From Tropicimonas sp. IMCC6043 (lineage in GTDB: Bacteria; Pseudomonadota; Alphaproteobacteria; Rhodobacterales; Rhodobacteraceae): a DNA stretch of 64,000 nucleotides. A model generated the notes under the pieces. It searched no databases. It saw only the letters and a program-made list of their open reading frames with translations, and was not told where the DNA came from. This document shows positions 53,975 through 62,983 of the stretch, one piece after another; the stretch's first letter is position 1, and each line of letters starts with the position of its first letter. A program made the position numbers and the translations under genes. The DNA is taken from assembly GCF_004146235.1 (NCBI RefSeq), contig NZ_SELO01000015.1:1-64000 (forward strand), read 5' to 3'.

Positions 53975-55009
53975 TCAGCCTGCGCGCAGAGCTTTGACCA
54001 ATCCGTCGATGTCATCGGGGAGCGGGCTATCGAAGCTAAGCCATGCGCCCGAGACCGGATGGGCGAAGCCGAGGCGCGCGGCGTGCAATGCTTGCCGCGG
54101 GAAGGCATTGGCGCGTGCCGCCGCCTCTGCGCCAACTGCCCGGATCGAGAGCCTGCGTCTCCCGCCATAGACCGGGTCGCCGATCAGCGCGTGGCCGACA
54201 TGGGCCATGTGGACGCGGATCTGATGTGTCCGGCCGGTCTCCAGGCGGCATTCGACGAGCGCCGCTGCGGGCGGGGTGCCAAACGACTCCAGCACTCGGC
54301 TGCGGGTGACCGCGTGCCGCCCGCCGGACCAGACCACCGCCTGTTTCTGCCGGTCGTGCTTGTGGCGCGCGAGTTCGGTGGTGATCCGAAGCGTTCCGCC
54401 GCTCTCCCAATGTGTGCCCTTCACGCCCCTCAGGCGCGGGTCGGCCGGATCCGGGCAACCATAGACGAGCGCGAGATAGCGCCGCTCGGCGCTGTGCGCT
54501 TCGAACTGGGCCGCCAGCCCGTGATGGGCGGCATCGGATTTGGCAACGACCAGCAGGCCCGACGTGTCCTTGTCGATGCGGTGGACGATGCCGGGCCGCC
54601 TCTCGCCGCCGATACCCGAGAGCGTGTCACCGCAATGATGCAGCAGCGCGTTGACCAGCGTGCCGGACGGAGCGCCCGGCGCCGGGTGGACTACCATTCC
54701 GGCGGGTTTGTCGATCACGATCAGGTCGTCGTCCTCGTAGGCGATTGTGAGCGGAATCGCCTCCGGCGCGGTATCGACCTCCGCGGTTTCGGGGAGAAGG
54801 ATCTCGATTGCGTCGCCTTCCGCGACCTTCGCCTTGGCGTCGGTTACCGCCACGCCGTCCCGGCGCACATGGCCCTCGGCGATGAGCCTGGCGAGTCGCG
54901 AGCGGCTGAGCGCCGCGGCGTCGGGAACGTCGCGCGCCAGCGCCTTGTCGAGCCGCCCGGGCGGGTCCTCGGCGATCACGACGCGAATCCGGCGACTGGC
55001 CTGGGACAT
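53975..55009 (-). CDS. rluD: RluA-family 23S rRNA pseudouridine synthase
   Basis: A 344-residue pseudouridine synthase: an N-terminal S4 RNA-binding domain (RLDKALARDVPDAAALSRSRLARLIAEGHVRRDG) and a catalytic domain with the active-site Asp in HRIDKDTSGLLVVAKSD. RluD-type length and the S4 domain suggest modification of helix 69 of 23S rRNA, but RluC-type specificity is possible. It lies 188 bases upstream of rpoH on the same strand. Confidence 0.85.
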   Translation of the reverse strand: MSQASRRIRVVIAEDPPGRLDKALARDVPDAAALSRSRLARLIAEGHVRRDGVAVTDAKAKVAEGDAIEILLPETAEVDTAPEAIPLTIAYEDDDLIVIDKPAGMVVHPAPGAPSGTLVNALLHHCGDTLSGIGGERRPGIVHRIDKDTSGLLVVAKSDAAHHGLAAQFEAHSAERRYLALVYGCPDPADPRLRGVKGTHWESGGTLRITTELARHKHDRQKQAVVWSGGRHAVTRSRVLESFGTPPAAALVECRLETGRTHQIRVHMAHVGHALIGDPVYGGRRRLSIRAVGAEAAARANAFPRQALHAARLGFAHPVSGAWLSFDSPLPDDIDGLVKALRAG

Positions 55010-55098
55010 GGGAAACCTTGCGCTTTCGGGCTGGACGGGAGACATGGAGATACCGCCGATGCCCATCCCGGCGCAAGCCTGCGGGTGAGGGTGAAGTC

Positions 55099-55428
55099 AT
55101 GGGGCCGGACATGGACGACGAGAAACCGCTCGGAGAGACCGACACGCGCAATCTGCGCTTCCTTCGCCTGCTGGTCCTGGTGCTGACGGCGACGATGATC
55201 GCCGGAATGGCGGTGCTCGTGGTTCTTTTCGCGACGCGCTTTCCAGGTACGCCGCGAGAGGCGCTGGTGCCGGCGCTCCCCGAGACGCTGGAACTGCCCG
55301 AGGGCGCTAGAGTGTCCGCGGTCACGCAGGCCCGCGATTTCTGGGTTGTGGTGACGGAGTCGGGCGAGGTCCTTTTCTATCCCGCGGAGGGCGGTGCTCC
55401 GGTGCGACGCGTGCGAGCGCCGGACTAG
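55099..55428 (+). CDS. DUF6476-like small membrane protein
   Basis: A 109-residue protein with one membrane segment (residues 21-45, FLRLLVLVLTATMIAGMAVLVVLFATRFP) followed by a small beta domain (LELPEGARVSAVTQARDFWVVVTESGEVLFYPAEGG). It matches the DUF6476 family that I know from Rhodobacterales, where it often sits beside the RluA-family gene as here. Function unknown. Confidence 0.75.
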   Translation: MGPDMDDEKPLGETDTRNLRFLRLLVLVLTATMIAGMAVLVVLFATRFPGTPREALVPALPETLELPEGARVSAVTQARDFWVVVTESGEVLFYPAEGGAPVRRVRAPD

Positions 55429-55527
55429 GCGCCTCTGCGGGAAGCGGGTCCGCGTGTGGCGAACCCTGTTCGGAGCAGGCCCGATCTGCCATCTCGGTGA
55501 AGGATCTGACCCGGGACGAGGTTGCCT

Positions 55528-56379
55528 TCACGCAGGAGCCGGACTGGCCTTTCTGAGCGGCACGTCGAGGATCTCGCGCGCCTGCTGCCAAGTGGCAACG
55601 GGCCGCTCGTGTTTCTCGCAGAGCGCCACCGCCCGACGGACCAGCGTCGCATTGGAGGGGGCGAGCGTATCTCGGTCGAGCCGGACATTGTCCTCGAGCC
55701 CGGTCCGCGTATGGCCGCCCGCGGCGATGCACCATTCGTTGACTTCCGCCTGGTGGCGGCCAATGCCGGCGGCGCACCATTCCGCCTCCGGTGCCAGCCG
55801 CTCGACCGTTCGGATATAGTAGTCGAAGACATTCCGGTCGACCGGCATCGCGTTCTTCACCCCCATGACGAACTGCACGTAGAGCCTGCCCGGAATCCGC
55901 CCGTCGCGGTTCATTGCGACCGCCTGGTGGATATGGCTGAGGTCGAAAGCCTCGATCTCGGGCTTGATGCCATAAGTCCTCATCTCGCTGGCGAGCCAGT
56001 CGACGAGATCGGGCGGGTTCTCGTAGACCCGGGTGGGGAAGTTGTTCGATCCCACCGAGAGCGAGGCCATGTCGGGGGCGAGCGACAACATGCCGCCGCG
56101 TTCCCGGCCCGCACCGGAGCGGCCGCCGGTGGAGAATTGCAGGATCATGCCGGGGCAGTGTTTCTCCAGCCCCTCCTTCAGGCGGGCGAATTTCTCCGGG
56201 TCCGAAGAGGGCGTGCCGTCGTCGTTGCGGACATGGCAATGGGCGATGGTAGCGCCTGCCTCAAAGCTTTCCTGCACGCTCTCCACCTGTTCGGAGACAG
56301 TGATCGGAACGGCGGGGTTGTTGTCCTTGGTCGCGACCGAGCCGGTGATAGCGACGCAGATGATGCAGGGCTTGTCCAT
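55528..56379 (-). CDS. BKACE (beta-keto acid cleavage) family enzyme
   Basis: A 283-residue DUF849 protein. Zinc-binding and catalytic motifs: CIICVAITGSVATKDNNPAVPIT, AHCHVRNDDGTPSSDP, QFSTGG, EIEAFDLSHI, and EWCIAAGGHTRTGLEDNVRL. The family cleaves beta-keto acids such as 3-keto-5-aminohexanoate with acetyl-CoA. Substrate class cannot be fixed. Start ATG 56379 (MDKPCII) has the best domain fit. Confidence 0.88.
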   Translation of the reverse strand: MDKPCIICVAITGSVATKDNNPAVPITVSEQVESVQESFEAGATIAHCHVRNDDGTPSSDPEKFARLKEGLEKHCPGMILQFSTGGRSGAGRERGGMLSLAPDMASLSVGSNNFPTRVYENPPDLVDWLASEMRTYGIKPEIEAFDLSHIHQAVAMNRDGRIPGRLYVQFVMGVKNAMPVDRNVFDYYIRTVERLAPEAEWCAAGIGRHQAEVNEWCIAAGGHTRTGLEDNVRLDRDTLAPSNATLVRRAVALCEKHERPVATWQQAREILDVPLRKASPAPA

Positions 56380-56506
56380 GGACTGTTCCTCCCGGGATGC
56401 AGGTGCTGCCGCAAGATCGCGATGCAAGCGCCGGAAGGCAAGCCATCAAAGGTGAGCGGGGCTGGATCAGCCGAAGAGGAACCCTCGGGCGTCGAGCTGG
56501 CATCTG

Positions 56507-56761
56507 TCACCGCCAGAAGAACGATTGTGTTGTCGAGGCGATCTCGATCGCACCGGAACCGGTGTCGCGGATCTCGAGCTCGTTGAAGCTGGCTGCCGCG
56601 TTCAGGATCTTGATCCGATCGCCTGTCTCGACTTGGAGGATCTCGGCGGTCCCGAAGGCGCCAGAAAGCAAGCCATAGACGACGCCGCAGACGTCGTCAT
56701 AGGCGACCGCGGAGGGCTCGCGCAGGCCGAACTCGCCCGATCCGATACCCTTGGCCGACAA
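56507..56761 (-). pseudogene. Possible RTX/hemolysin-type C-terminal fragment
   Basis: An 84-residue frame with GDRIKILNAAASFNELEIRD and TGSGAIEIASTTQSFFW resembles the C-terminal parts of hemolysin-type calcium-binding or RTX proteins (a GDxI... FxDLxI pattern). No start site with binding signal, no Gly/Asp nonapeptide repeats and no type I secretion genes nearby. It is probably a decayed remnant, or an unrelated small frame; low confidence. Confidence 0.3.
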
Positions 56762-56782
56762 GATGGACCAGCTTGCCTGGCT

Positions 56783-56817
56783 CGGTCATTTCGCCGGCCG
56801 CTGCGCCGAAATGACCG
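56783..56817. repeat. 11-bp inverted repeat
   Basis: CGGTCATTTCG (56783-56793) and CGAAATGACCG (56807-56817) form a perfect 11-bp stem with a 13-base loop. There is no T-run, so it is not a classical terminator. It could be an operator or a terminator for the fragment upstream. Confidence 0.6.
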
Positions 56818-56896
56818 CCGCGATCCAGATGCTAAGAGATTGGTTCTCTTTCATGAAATGCCGCCGCGACATCCTAAACCTGATCCTCGATACGGT

Positions 56897-57916
56897 CTAG
56901 ACCGGCACGCCGCCGCGCCAGACCGCGTTGAGCCGCCCCGAGGCGTCGAGATGGAGGAAGTCGGCCATCCGTCCGGTGGCGAGCCGTCCGTGCCTCGCCC
57001 CGACACCTGCGAGTGCAGCCGGCAAGGAGGTCACCATGGTGAGCGCCTCGGCCGGTCGCAGCCCATGCTCATAAATCAGGTCCCTTGCCGCGTCCGCCAG
57101 GTCGGACCCTGCCGAGACGTCGCCAAGCAGGAAGACCGGACCCGCCCTGTGCCCGGCCGTGAGCGCCGCAGCGACACCGCAATGGTCGGCCAGGACAGAG
57201 CCGGCGCTCAGCCCGGTCGCGATCGCGCCGTCGTCCGGGACGCCGCAGGCGTCCGCGGGGTCGTCTACGTCGAAGGATGGTGTCACGCAGCGCGCGCCGG
57301 CCGCGACCGCGGCGCGGAGCGCCGCCGCGTCCGTCCAGCCGCGACCGAGCGAGACCAGGATTCCGGCGCCGCTCAGCGCGGCGACTTCGCCCGGCGTCAC
57401 GCTCTCATGGGCAACGGTCAGCATAAGCGCCGGCAGCGCCGCTGCGGCGGCACAAAGCTGGTCGAGATCCGCCGCGGTCATCGGTTTGGACCGGGCTCCG
57501 GACTGCGGGGGGGCGGGCGCGAAGACGATATGCAACCCGGCGATGCCCGGCACCCCGTTCGCCACCGCCATCTCCGCGGTCGCGACGGCTCTGCCGATCG
57601 ACGCGGGCCGGTCGGAGACCAAGGTCGGAAGGATGGCCGTCACGCCGCTCCGCGCACGGGCGTCCGCGAACCGTCGCAGGCTCTCCCCGTCCGGCGTCGC
57701 GCCAAAGACCGCTCCGGTGTCGTCCACCGCCCGCAGGTCGACAAAGCCGGGCGCGAGGGTGCCGCCGCCGAGGTCGAACGGCTCGACCTCGAGCGGCAGT
57801 TCTCCGGCGGGCATCAGGTCGATGATGTCCTGCCCCTCGACCAGCAGCGCGTGGTCGAGGAGGAGTGATCTTCCGTCGAAAATGGCGGCGCCGAGAAAGG
57901 CGGTGGGCATGTCCAT
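56897..57916 (-). CDS. NagA-like amidohydrolase, catalytic motifs degraded
   Basis: A 339-residue protein with the N-acetylglucosamine-6-phosphate deacetylase fold (APGFVDLRAVDDTGAVFGATPDGES, SGVTAILPTLVSDRP, and a C-terminal ADFLHLDASGRLNAVWRGG). The strand that carries the HxEGP metal motif in true NagA reads HIVFAPAP, and the late catalytic Asp motif (VTDA) reads LGDVS, so metal binding and deacetylase activity are doubtful. It is also about 40 residues shorter. It may be a repurposed homologue. Confidence 0.7.
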   Translation of the reverse strand: MDMPTAFLGAAIFDGRSLLLDHALLVEGQDIIDLMPAGELPLEVEPFDLGGGTLAPGFVDLRAVDDTGAVFGATPDGESLRRFADARARSGVTAILPTLVSDRPASIGRAVATAEMAVANGVPGIAGLHIVFAPAPPQSGARSKPMTAADLDQLCAAAAALPALMLTVAHESVTPGEVAALSGAGILVSLGRGWTDAAALRAAVAAGARCVTPSFDVDDPADACGVPDDGAIATGLSAGSVLADHCGVAAALTAGHRAGPVFLLGDVSAGSDLADAARDLIYEHGLRPAEALTMVTSLPAALAGVGARHGRLATGRMADFLHLDASGRLNAVWRGGVPV

Positions 57917-57955
57917 GCGCCCTCTCTGCGACAGCGCGACGACGATTGGAAGTGC

Positions 57956-58621
57956 TCAGAACGCCGGCGCGACGCCGATCACCGGCCCGTGCAGAGCGAT
58001 GAGCCCGGCATAGGTCGCGAGGCCGGCGGCTGTCCGCAGGAGGCCGGCGCGGGTTACGTCGAGACGGCGGGGGCCGCCGGCAAGGCGCCGCCACTCGGCG
58101 CGGCCGAGTTGGCGCTGCCGGCGCCGATCGATCATCCGCATGCCGAGTAGCGAGAAGCCGGCGAAGAGTGCGAAGAGGAGCACCGGGGCAAGCTGGCCGT
58201 TGGGCAGCAAGTGACCGAGCGACCAGAGGAGCAGGGCGACCAGCAGCGGGTGGCGGACCCAGCCGACGATGCCGGGCGCGGCTGGGTCGAAACGGTTATT
58301 GTGCGCGCCGCCGAAGGAGAGCGGGTTGGGGCGGCCGATGGCGAGCGCGGCGATGACGCAGGCCAGCGCCATGGCGGCATAGGTGACGTGGTTTTGCCAA
58401 GGGGCCCAGTCCCAGAGCGGGATGACCGGTGCGCGCCGGGTTGCGACGATGAGCCAGCCGAGCGCGGCCAGCGAGATCGCCGAATAGGCCAGAGTGAAGC
58501 CGGTCGTTCCGAGCCGCGCCACCAGCGCGCCCCTGGTGCGCGGGCGCACCGGCAGGGAGTGCGAGGCGAGGAAGACGAGGATGGCCACGACGAATTCGCC
58601 CCAGCCCTGGAGGATCGACAT
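57956..58621 (-). CDS. NnrU family membrane protein
   Basis: A 221-residue protein with about five or six membrane segments and the NnrU domain: LFLASHSLPVRP-like start, GWVRHPLLVALLLWSLGHLLPNG and an RMIDRRRQRQLG charged motif. In Rhodobacter, NnrU was reported near denitrification genes and linked to nitrate/nitrite reduction; none of these genes is in this window. Could be an isoprenylcysteine methyltransferase-like membrane enzyme, since the GWVRHPLL block fits that fold. Confidence 0.82.
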   Translation of the reverse strand: MSILQGWGEFVVAILVFLASHSLPVRPRTRGALVARLGTTGFTLAYSAISLAALGWLIVATRRAPVIPLWDWAPWQNHVTYAAMALACVIAALAIGRPNPLSFGGAHNNRFDPAAPGIVGWVRHPLLVALLLWSLGHLLPNGQLAPVLLFALFAGFSLLGMRMIDRRRQRQLGRAEWRRLAGGPRRLDVTRAGLLRTAAGLATYAGLIALHGPVIGVAPAF

Positions 58622-58754
58622 CGGCAGGCTCCCGGTTCGAGGCCCTCCTAGCGGGCTGTGGTCGCGCGAACAAGGCCGCCGCGGCCGGCGGGGGGGTTGG
58701 AGCGCGGGCGCTCAGCGTGCATAACCCCCGCAGAAACGACTTCGGAGGACCGGA

Positions 58755-60125
58755 ATGACACTCGGCTGTTTCAAGAGTTACGATGTGCGAGGGCGCGTGG
58801 GAGAGGATCTCGACGAGGCGATCTGCCGCCGCATCGGCCGCGCCTTTGCCGCGGTGATGACGCCCGGTACAGTGGTGCTCGGCCGCGACATTCGCGCCAC
58901 CTCGGAGGCGTTCCAGCAGGCGCTCGCAGAGGGGCTCCTGGAGAGCGGTGTCGATGTGATCGACCTCGGGCTCTGCGGCACCGAGGAGGTGTATTTCGCG
59001 ACTGATCACTACGGCGCGGGCGGCGGGTTGATGGTGACCGCGTCGCACAACCCGATCGACTATAACGGCATCAAGTTCGTCGAGCGGGGCGCCAAGCCGA
59101 TCCCGCCGGACGGCGGCTTCCTGCAGATCCGCGACCTCGTGGCGGAGGGCATCGACCCACCGGGCGGCCCGCGCGGCACGCTCAGGCAGGAGGATCACCG
59201 GCCGGCCTATGTCGAGAGAGTTCTGTCCTTCGTCGATCCGAAGGCGATCACGGGCCTGAAGGTCCTCGTCAACGCCGGTAACGGCTGCGCCGGTCCGACC
59301 TTTGACGCGATCGCCGAGGCGCTGGCGGCACGGGGCGCGGAGATCGCCTTCGAGCGGTTGCATCACGCGCCCGACGGCAGTTTCCCGAATGGCATTCCGA
59401 ACCCGCTCCTGCCGGAGAACCGGCCCGGGACCTCCGAGGCAGTCACGGCCAGCGGTGCTGATTTCGGCATTGCCTGGGACGGCGATTTCGACCGTTGCTT
59501 CCTGTTCGACGAGACCGGGGCCTTTATCGACGGCGAGTATCTCGTCGGCCTCCTCGCCGAGGCCTTCCTCGAGAAGGTGCCCGGCGCGACGATCGTCCAC
59601 GACCCTCGGGTGATGTGGAACACGCAGGAGGTCGTCGCGCGGATGGGGGGCGAGGCAGTGGCTTCGCTTACCGGGCACGCGCATGTGAAGGCGGCGATGC
59701 GGCGCGTGGATGCGGTCTATGGCGGCGAGATGTCGGCGCACCACTATTTCCGCGATTTCATGTATTGCGACAGCGGTATGATCCCGTGGCTTCTGATCGC
59801 AGAGCACCTGAGCAAGACGGGCACGCCGCTTTCCGAGCTGATCGGCGAGATGCGGGCGGCCTATCCCTCCTCGGGCGAGATCAATTTCCGAGTCAGCGAC
59901 GCCGATGCCGCCATCGCTGCGATCGAGGCCGCGCTCGTCGACGACACCTGCGAGATCGACCGGATGGACGGGCTGAGCCTCGCCTTTGCCGACTGGCGGC
60001 TGAACCTGCGGCGCTCCTCGACCGAACCGGTGCTCCGGCTCAACGTGGAGGCTCGCGGCGACCGGGCGCTGCTGGAGCGCAAGAAGGAGGCGGTTCTGGC
60101 CCTGATACGGCCATTCGAGGCCTGA
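58755..60125 (+). CDS. Phosphomannomutase/phosphoglucomutase
   Basis: A 456-residue alpha-D-phosphohexomutase. The phospho-Ser loop is VTASHNP (Ser in TASHNP near residue 97), the Mg site is DGDFDR near residue 240, the sugar loop GEMSAHHYF near 325 and the phosphate loop RRSSTEPVLR near 420. It interconverts mannose-1-P/6-P or glucose-1-P/6-P for surface polysaccharide. Start ATG 58755 after GGAGG. Exact substrate preference unresolved. Confidence 0.9.
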   Translation: MTLGCFKSYDVRGRVGEDLDEAICRRIGRAFAAVMTPGTVVLGRDIRATSEAFQQALAEGLLESGVDVIDLGLCGTEEVYFATDHYGAGGGLMVTASHNPIDYNGIKFVERGAKPIPPDGGFLQIRDLVAEGIDPPGGPRGTLRQEDHRPAYVERVLSFVDPKAITGLKVLVNAGNGCAGPTFDAIAEALAARGAEIAFERLHHAPDGSFPNGIPNPLLPENRPGTSEAVTASGADFGIAWDGDFDRCFLFDETGAFIDGEYLVGLLAEAFLEKVPGATIVHDPRVMWNTQEVVARMGGEAVASLTGHAHVKAAMRRVDAVYGGEMSAHHYFRDFMYCDSGMIPWLLIAEHLSKTGTPLSELIGEMRAAYPSSGEINFRVSDADAAIAAIEAALVDDTCEIDRMDGLSLAFADWRLNLRRSSTEPVLRLNVEARGDRALLERKKEAVLALIRPFEA

Positions 60126-60172
60126 AAGAGCCGGATCGATTCGGCCCGTGTCGCGCAATCGCGTGACACTGC

Positions 60173-60199
60173 GGCAGGCCGCACATGGTTTGGCCTGCC
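60173..60199. terminator. Possible weak hairpin after phosphohexomutase
   Basis: GGCAGGCC and GGCCTGCC (8 bp, 60173-60180 and 60192-60199) with an 11-base loop, but no T-run follows on the plus strand. It may be a transcript-end structure in the 243-base gap before oppA; the remainder of that gap must hold the opp promoter. Confidence 0.3.
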
Positions 60200-60368
60200 C
60201 GAAGCCGTTGGAATATAACACACGGCTCGCCGTTCCGCGACGTCACTCTTGTGGGGGGCGCAAAGGCGAAAAATGTTGGCGGCAGACGGGAACGACGGCC
60301 ATAGTGCACGCAGACAGGTCTGCGGGCCCGGCCTGCCGGCCCTTGTCGCAATCAACAGGGAGTAGACA

Positions 60369-61985
60369 ATGAACCTCAAGGCAATCCTTTCTCTCACGAC
60401 AGCGACGCTGGTCTTCGGGACCGCGGCGCTGGCGGAGGGCACGCATCCGGTGACGGGAGAGGCGCTCTCCGACAACCAGACCTTCAACTATCTCCAGCTT
60501 GACCAGTTTCCGTCTGTCGACCCGCAACTGGTCGAAGAGACCATCGGCTCGGCCATCGCGCGCGACCTTTTCGAAGGGCTGCTGATTCAGGACGCCGACG
60601 GCAACCTGATCCCGGGCGTCGCGACAAGCTACGAGGCCTCCAACAGCAACAAGACGTACACCTTCACCCTTCGCCCCGAAGCCAAGTGGTCCAATGGCGA
60701 CCCGGTCACGGCGCATGACTTCGTTTACGCCTGGCAGCGCGCGGTGAACCCCGAGACCGCCTCGCCCTATGGCTGGTACATGGAGCTGACCTCGATCGTG
60801 AACGCCGCGGAGATCCTGGCCGGCGACATGGACCCCTCCGAACTCGGCGTGAAAGCGCTCGACGATCACACGCTGGAAGTGCAGCTCACCAAGCCGCTGC
60901 CGTATTTCCCGGCGATGACCACCTATGCCACGATGATGCCGGTGCATCAGGCGACGGTCGAGGAATTCGGCTCCAAGTGGACCGATCCCGAGAACATCGT
61001 CTCCAACGGCGCCTATGTTCTGACCGACGTGGTGCTCAACGAGTACAATACCCGGGAAAAGAACCCGATGTATTGGGATGCCGACAACGTCATCATCGAG
61101 AAGACGACCGGCCATATCATCAATGACGCGAATGCGGGCCTGACCCGCTACAAAGCCGGCGAGATCGACCTGACCGACGAACTTCCGCCGGGGCAGTACC
61201 CGAACCTGCTGGCCGAGATGCCGGACGAGGCGCATTCCGTTCCGCGGCTCTGCTCCTACTACTACACGTTCAACTTCCGGCCTGACTCCAAGCCGGAACT
61301 GCAGGACGTGCGGGTCCGCAAGGCGCTGTCTTATGCCATCGACCGCAACGTGATCGTCGACCAGATCCTCAAGGGCGGCCAGTGGCCCGCCTACAACTTC
61401 GCCCACCGCGCGACCGCCGGCTTCGAAATGCCGGAGATCGACTATGCCGGCTGGACCCAGGCCGAGCGTGACGCGAAGGCCAAGGAGCTGATGGAGGAAG
61501 CCGGGGTCGAGGATCTCGAGGTCAAGCTGATCTACAACACCTCGGAAAGCCACAAGGCCATCGCGACCATCGTTAGCCAGATGTGGAAGCAGAAGCTCGG
61601 CGTCGAGACCACGCTCGAGAACTATGAGTGGAAGACCTATCTGGGCATTCGCAAGGACGGCAAGTTCGACGTTGCCCGCGGTGCCTGGTGCGCCGACTAC
61701 AACGAAGCCTCGACCTTCCTCGACCTGTTGACGTCGAACAACGGCAACAACGACGGCAAGTGGTCGAACGCCGAATATGATGACCTGATCGAAGCCTCGA
61801 CCACCTCGGACAATCCCAACGAGATGTATACGAAGGCCGAGAAGATCCTGGCGGACGACATGGCGCTGGCGCCGATCTACCACTATACCAACGCCTTCCT
61901 GCTGAAGCCGGACGTCAAGGGCTGGCCCTACAACAACGCCGAGAGGAACTGGTATTCCAAGGACCTCTATCGCGTCGCCGAATAA
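60369..61985 (+). CDS. oppA: Oligopeptide ABC transporter binding protein
   Basis: A 538-residue periplasmic protein: signal peptide residues 1-22 (MNLKAILSLTTATLVFGTAALA), and the SBP_bac_5 (OppA/MppA) domain: EGLLIQDADGNLIPGVATSYEAS, KWSNGDPVTAHDFVYAWQRAVNPETASPYGWY, NFRPDSKPELQDVRVRKALSYAIDR. Binds oligopeptides. A GGGAG binding site precedes ATG 60369. Head of the opp operon. Confidence 0.93.
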   Translation: MNLKAILSLTTATLVFGTAALAEGTHPVTGEALSDNQTFNYLQLDQFPSVDPQLVEETIGSAIARDLFEGLLIQDADGNLIPGVATSYEASNSNKTYTFTLRPEAKWSNGDPVTAHDFVYAWQRAVNPETASPYGWYMELTSIVNAAEILAGDMDPSELGVKALDDHTLEVQLTKPLPYFPAMTTYATMMPVHQATVEEFGSKWTDPENIVSNGAYVLTDVVLNEYNTREKNPMYWDADNVIIEKTTGHIINDANAGLTRYKAGEIDLTDELPPGQYPNLLAEMPDEAHSVPRLCSYYYTFNFRPDSKPELQDVRVRKALSYAIDRNVIVDQILKGGQWPAYNFAHRATAGFEMPEIDYAGWTQAERDAKAKELMEEAGVEDLEVKLIYNTSESHKAIATIVSQMWKQKLGVETTLENYEWKTYLGIRKDGKFDVARGAWCADYNEASTFLDLLTSNNGNNDGKWSNAEYDDLIEASTTSDNPNEMYTKAEKILADDMALAPIYHYTNAFLLKPDVKGWPYNNAERNWYSKDLYRVAE

Positions 61986-62049
61986 GCGTATCTGACCGGG
62001 CGCGCGGGGGACCTTCCCTTGCGCGCCCGACCATCTGGCAGGCCTCCCA

Positions 62050-62973
62050 ATGCTCAGCTACATCTTCAGGCGCCTCGCGGTCGCCATACCGACGCTCCTT
62101 GTCCTGGTCGTCTTCTCCTACCTCGTCATGTACGCTGCGCCGGGAGGACCGTTCGATACCGAGCGCGCGCTCCCGCAGGAGGTCATGGCCAATCTCGAGG
62201 CCAAGTTCGGGCTCGACAAGCCGCTCGTCGTGCAGATGGCCAACTACGTCTGGAACGTCGTCGTGCATTTCGACTTCGGGCCGTCCTATTACTACAAGGA
62301 CCAGACGGTGAACGACATCATCGCGCAGGGGTTCCCGGTGACGCTCACCTACGGTTTCTGGTCCTTTGTCGTCGCGGTGGTCGTCGGCATGTCGCTCGGC
62401 GTCTGCGCTGCGGTCTATCACAATTCCTGGCTCGACTACCTTGCCGTCGGCGTTTCGATCGGCGCGCAGGTCCTGCCCAACTTCGTCATGGCGCCGATCC
62501 TGGTGCTGGTCTTCACCCTCTGGCTCGGTTGGTTGCCGGGAGGCGGCTGGCAGGGCGGGCAATGGCAATATGTCGTCATGCCGGTGATCGCGCTCTCGAC
62601 CTCCTTTATGGCCTCGATCGCGCGGCTCACTCGTTCCTCGATGCTCGAGGTGCTGAACGCCAACTACATCCGCACCGCCCGCGCAAAGGGCCTGCCGATG
62701 CGCAAGGTGATCCTGCGCCATGCGCTGAAGCCCGCGCTGCTGCCGGTGGTCTCCTATCTCGGCCCCGCCTTCGTGGCGATGATCACCGGCTCGGTCGTGG
62801 TCGACATGTATTTCTCCACTGGCGGCATCGGTGTCTTCTTCGTCAACTCGGCGCTCAACCGGGACTATTCGGTGATCATGGGGATCACCATTCTGACCGG
62901 CGCGCTGACCATCTTCTTCAACCTCGTGGTCGACATCCTCTACGCCTGGATCGACCCGAAGATCCGCTATTGA
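62050..62973 (+). CDS. oppB: Oligopeptide ABC permease OppB
   Basis: A 307-residue permease with the OppB/DppB layout: N-terminal MLSYIFRRLAVAIPTLLVLVVFSYLVMYAAPGGPF, followed by about five membrane segments and an EAA loop (NYIRTARAKGLPMRKVILRHALKPALLP). Pairs with OppC. It follows oppA after 64 bases. Confidence 0.93.
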   Translation: MLSYIFRRLAVAIPTLLVLVVFSYLVMYAAPGGPFDTERALPQEVMANLEAKFGLDKPLVVQMANYVWNVVVHFDFGPSYYYKDQTVNDIIAQGFPVTLTYGFWSFVVAVVVGMSLGVCAAVYHNSWLDYLAVGVSIGAQVLPNFVMAPILVLVFTLWLGWLPGGGWQGGQWQYVVMPVIALSTSFMASIARLTRSSMLEVLNANYIRTARAKGLPMRKVILRHALKPALLPVVSYLGPAFVAMITGSVVVDMYFSTGGIGVFFVNSALNRDYSVIMGITILTGALTIFFNLVVDILYAWIDPKIRY

Positions 62974-62983
62974 GGGTTACGCC

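Larger units (their letters stand above)
56380..56896. other. 517-base gap with an RTX-like fragment and inverted repeat
   Basis: No intact gene. The sequence carries a short fragment with RTX-like C-terminal character (56507-56761, minus strand) and an 11-bp inverted repeat (56783-56817), both listed separately. The remainder gives nothing I can support. Confidence 0.5.

Noticed and set aside
58296-60221. Minus-strand open frame of about 640 codons
   Set aside because: Antisense to the phosphohexomutase; no domain visible.
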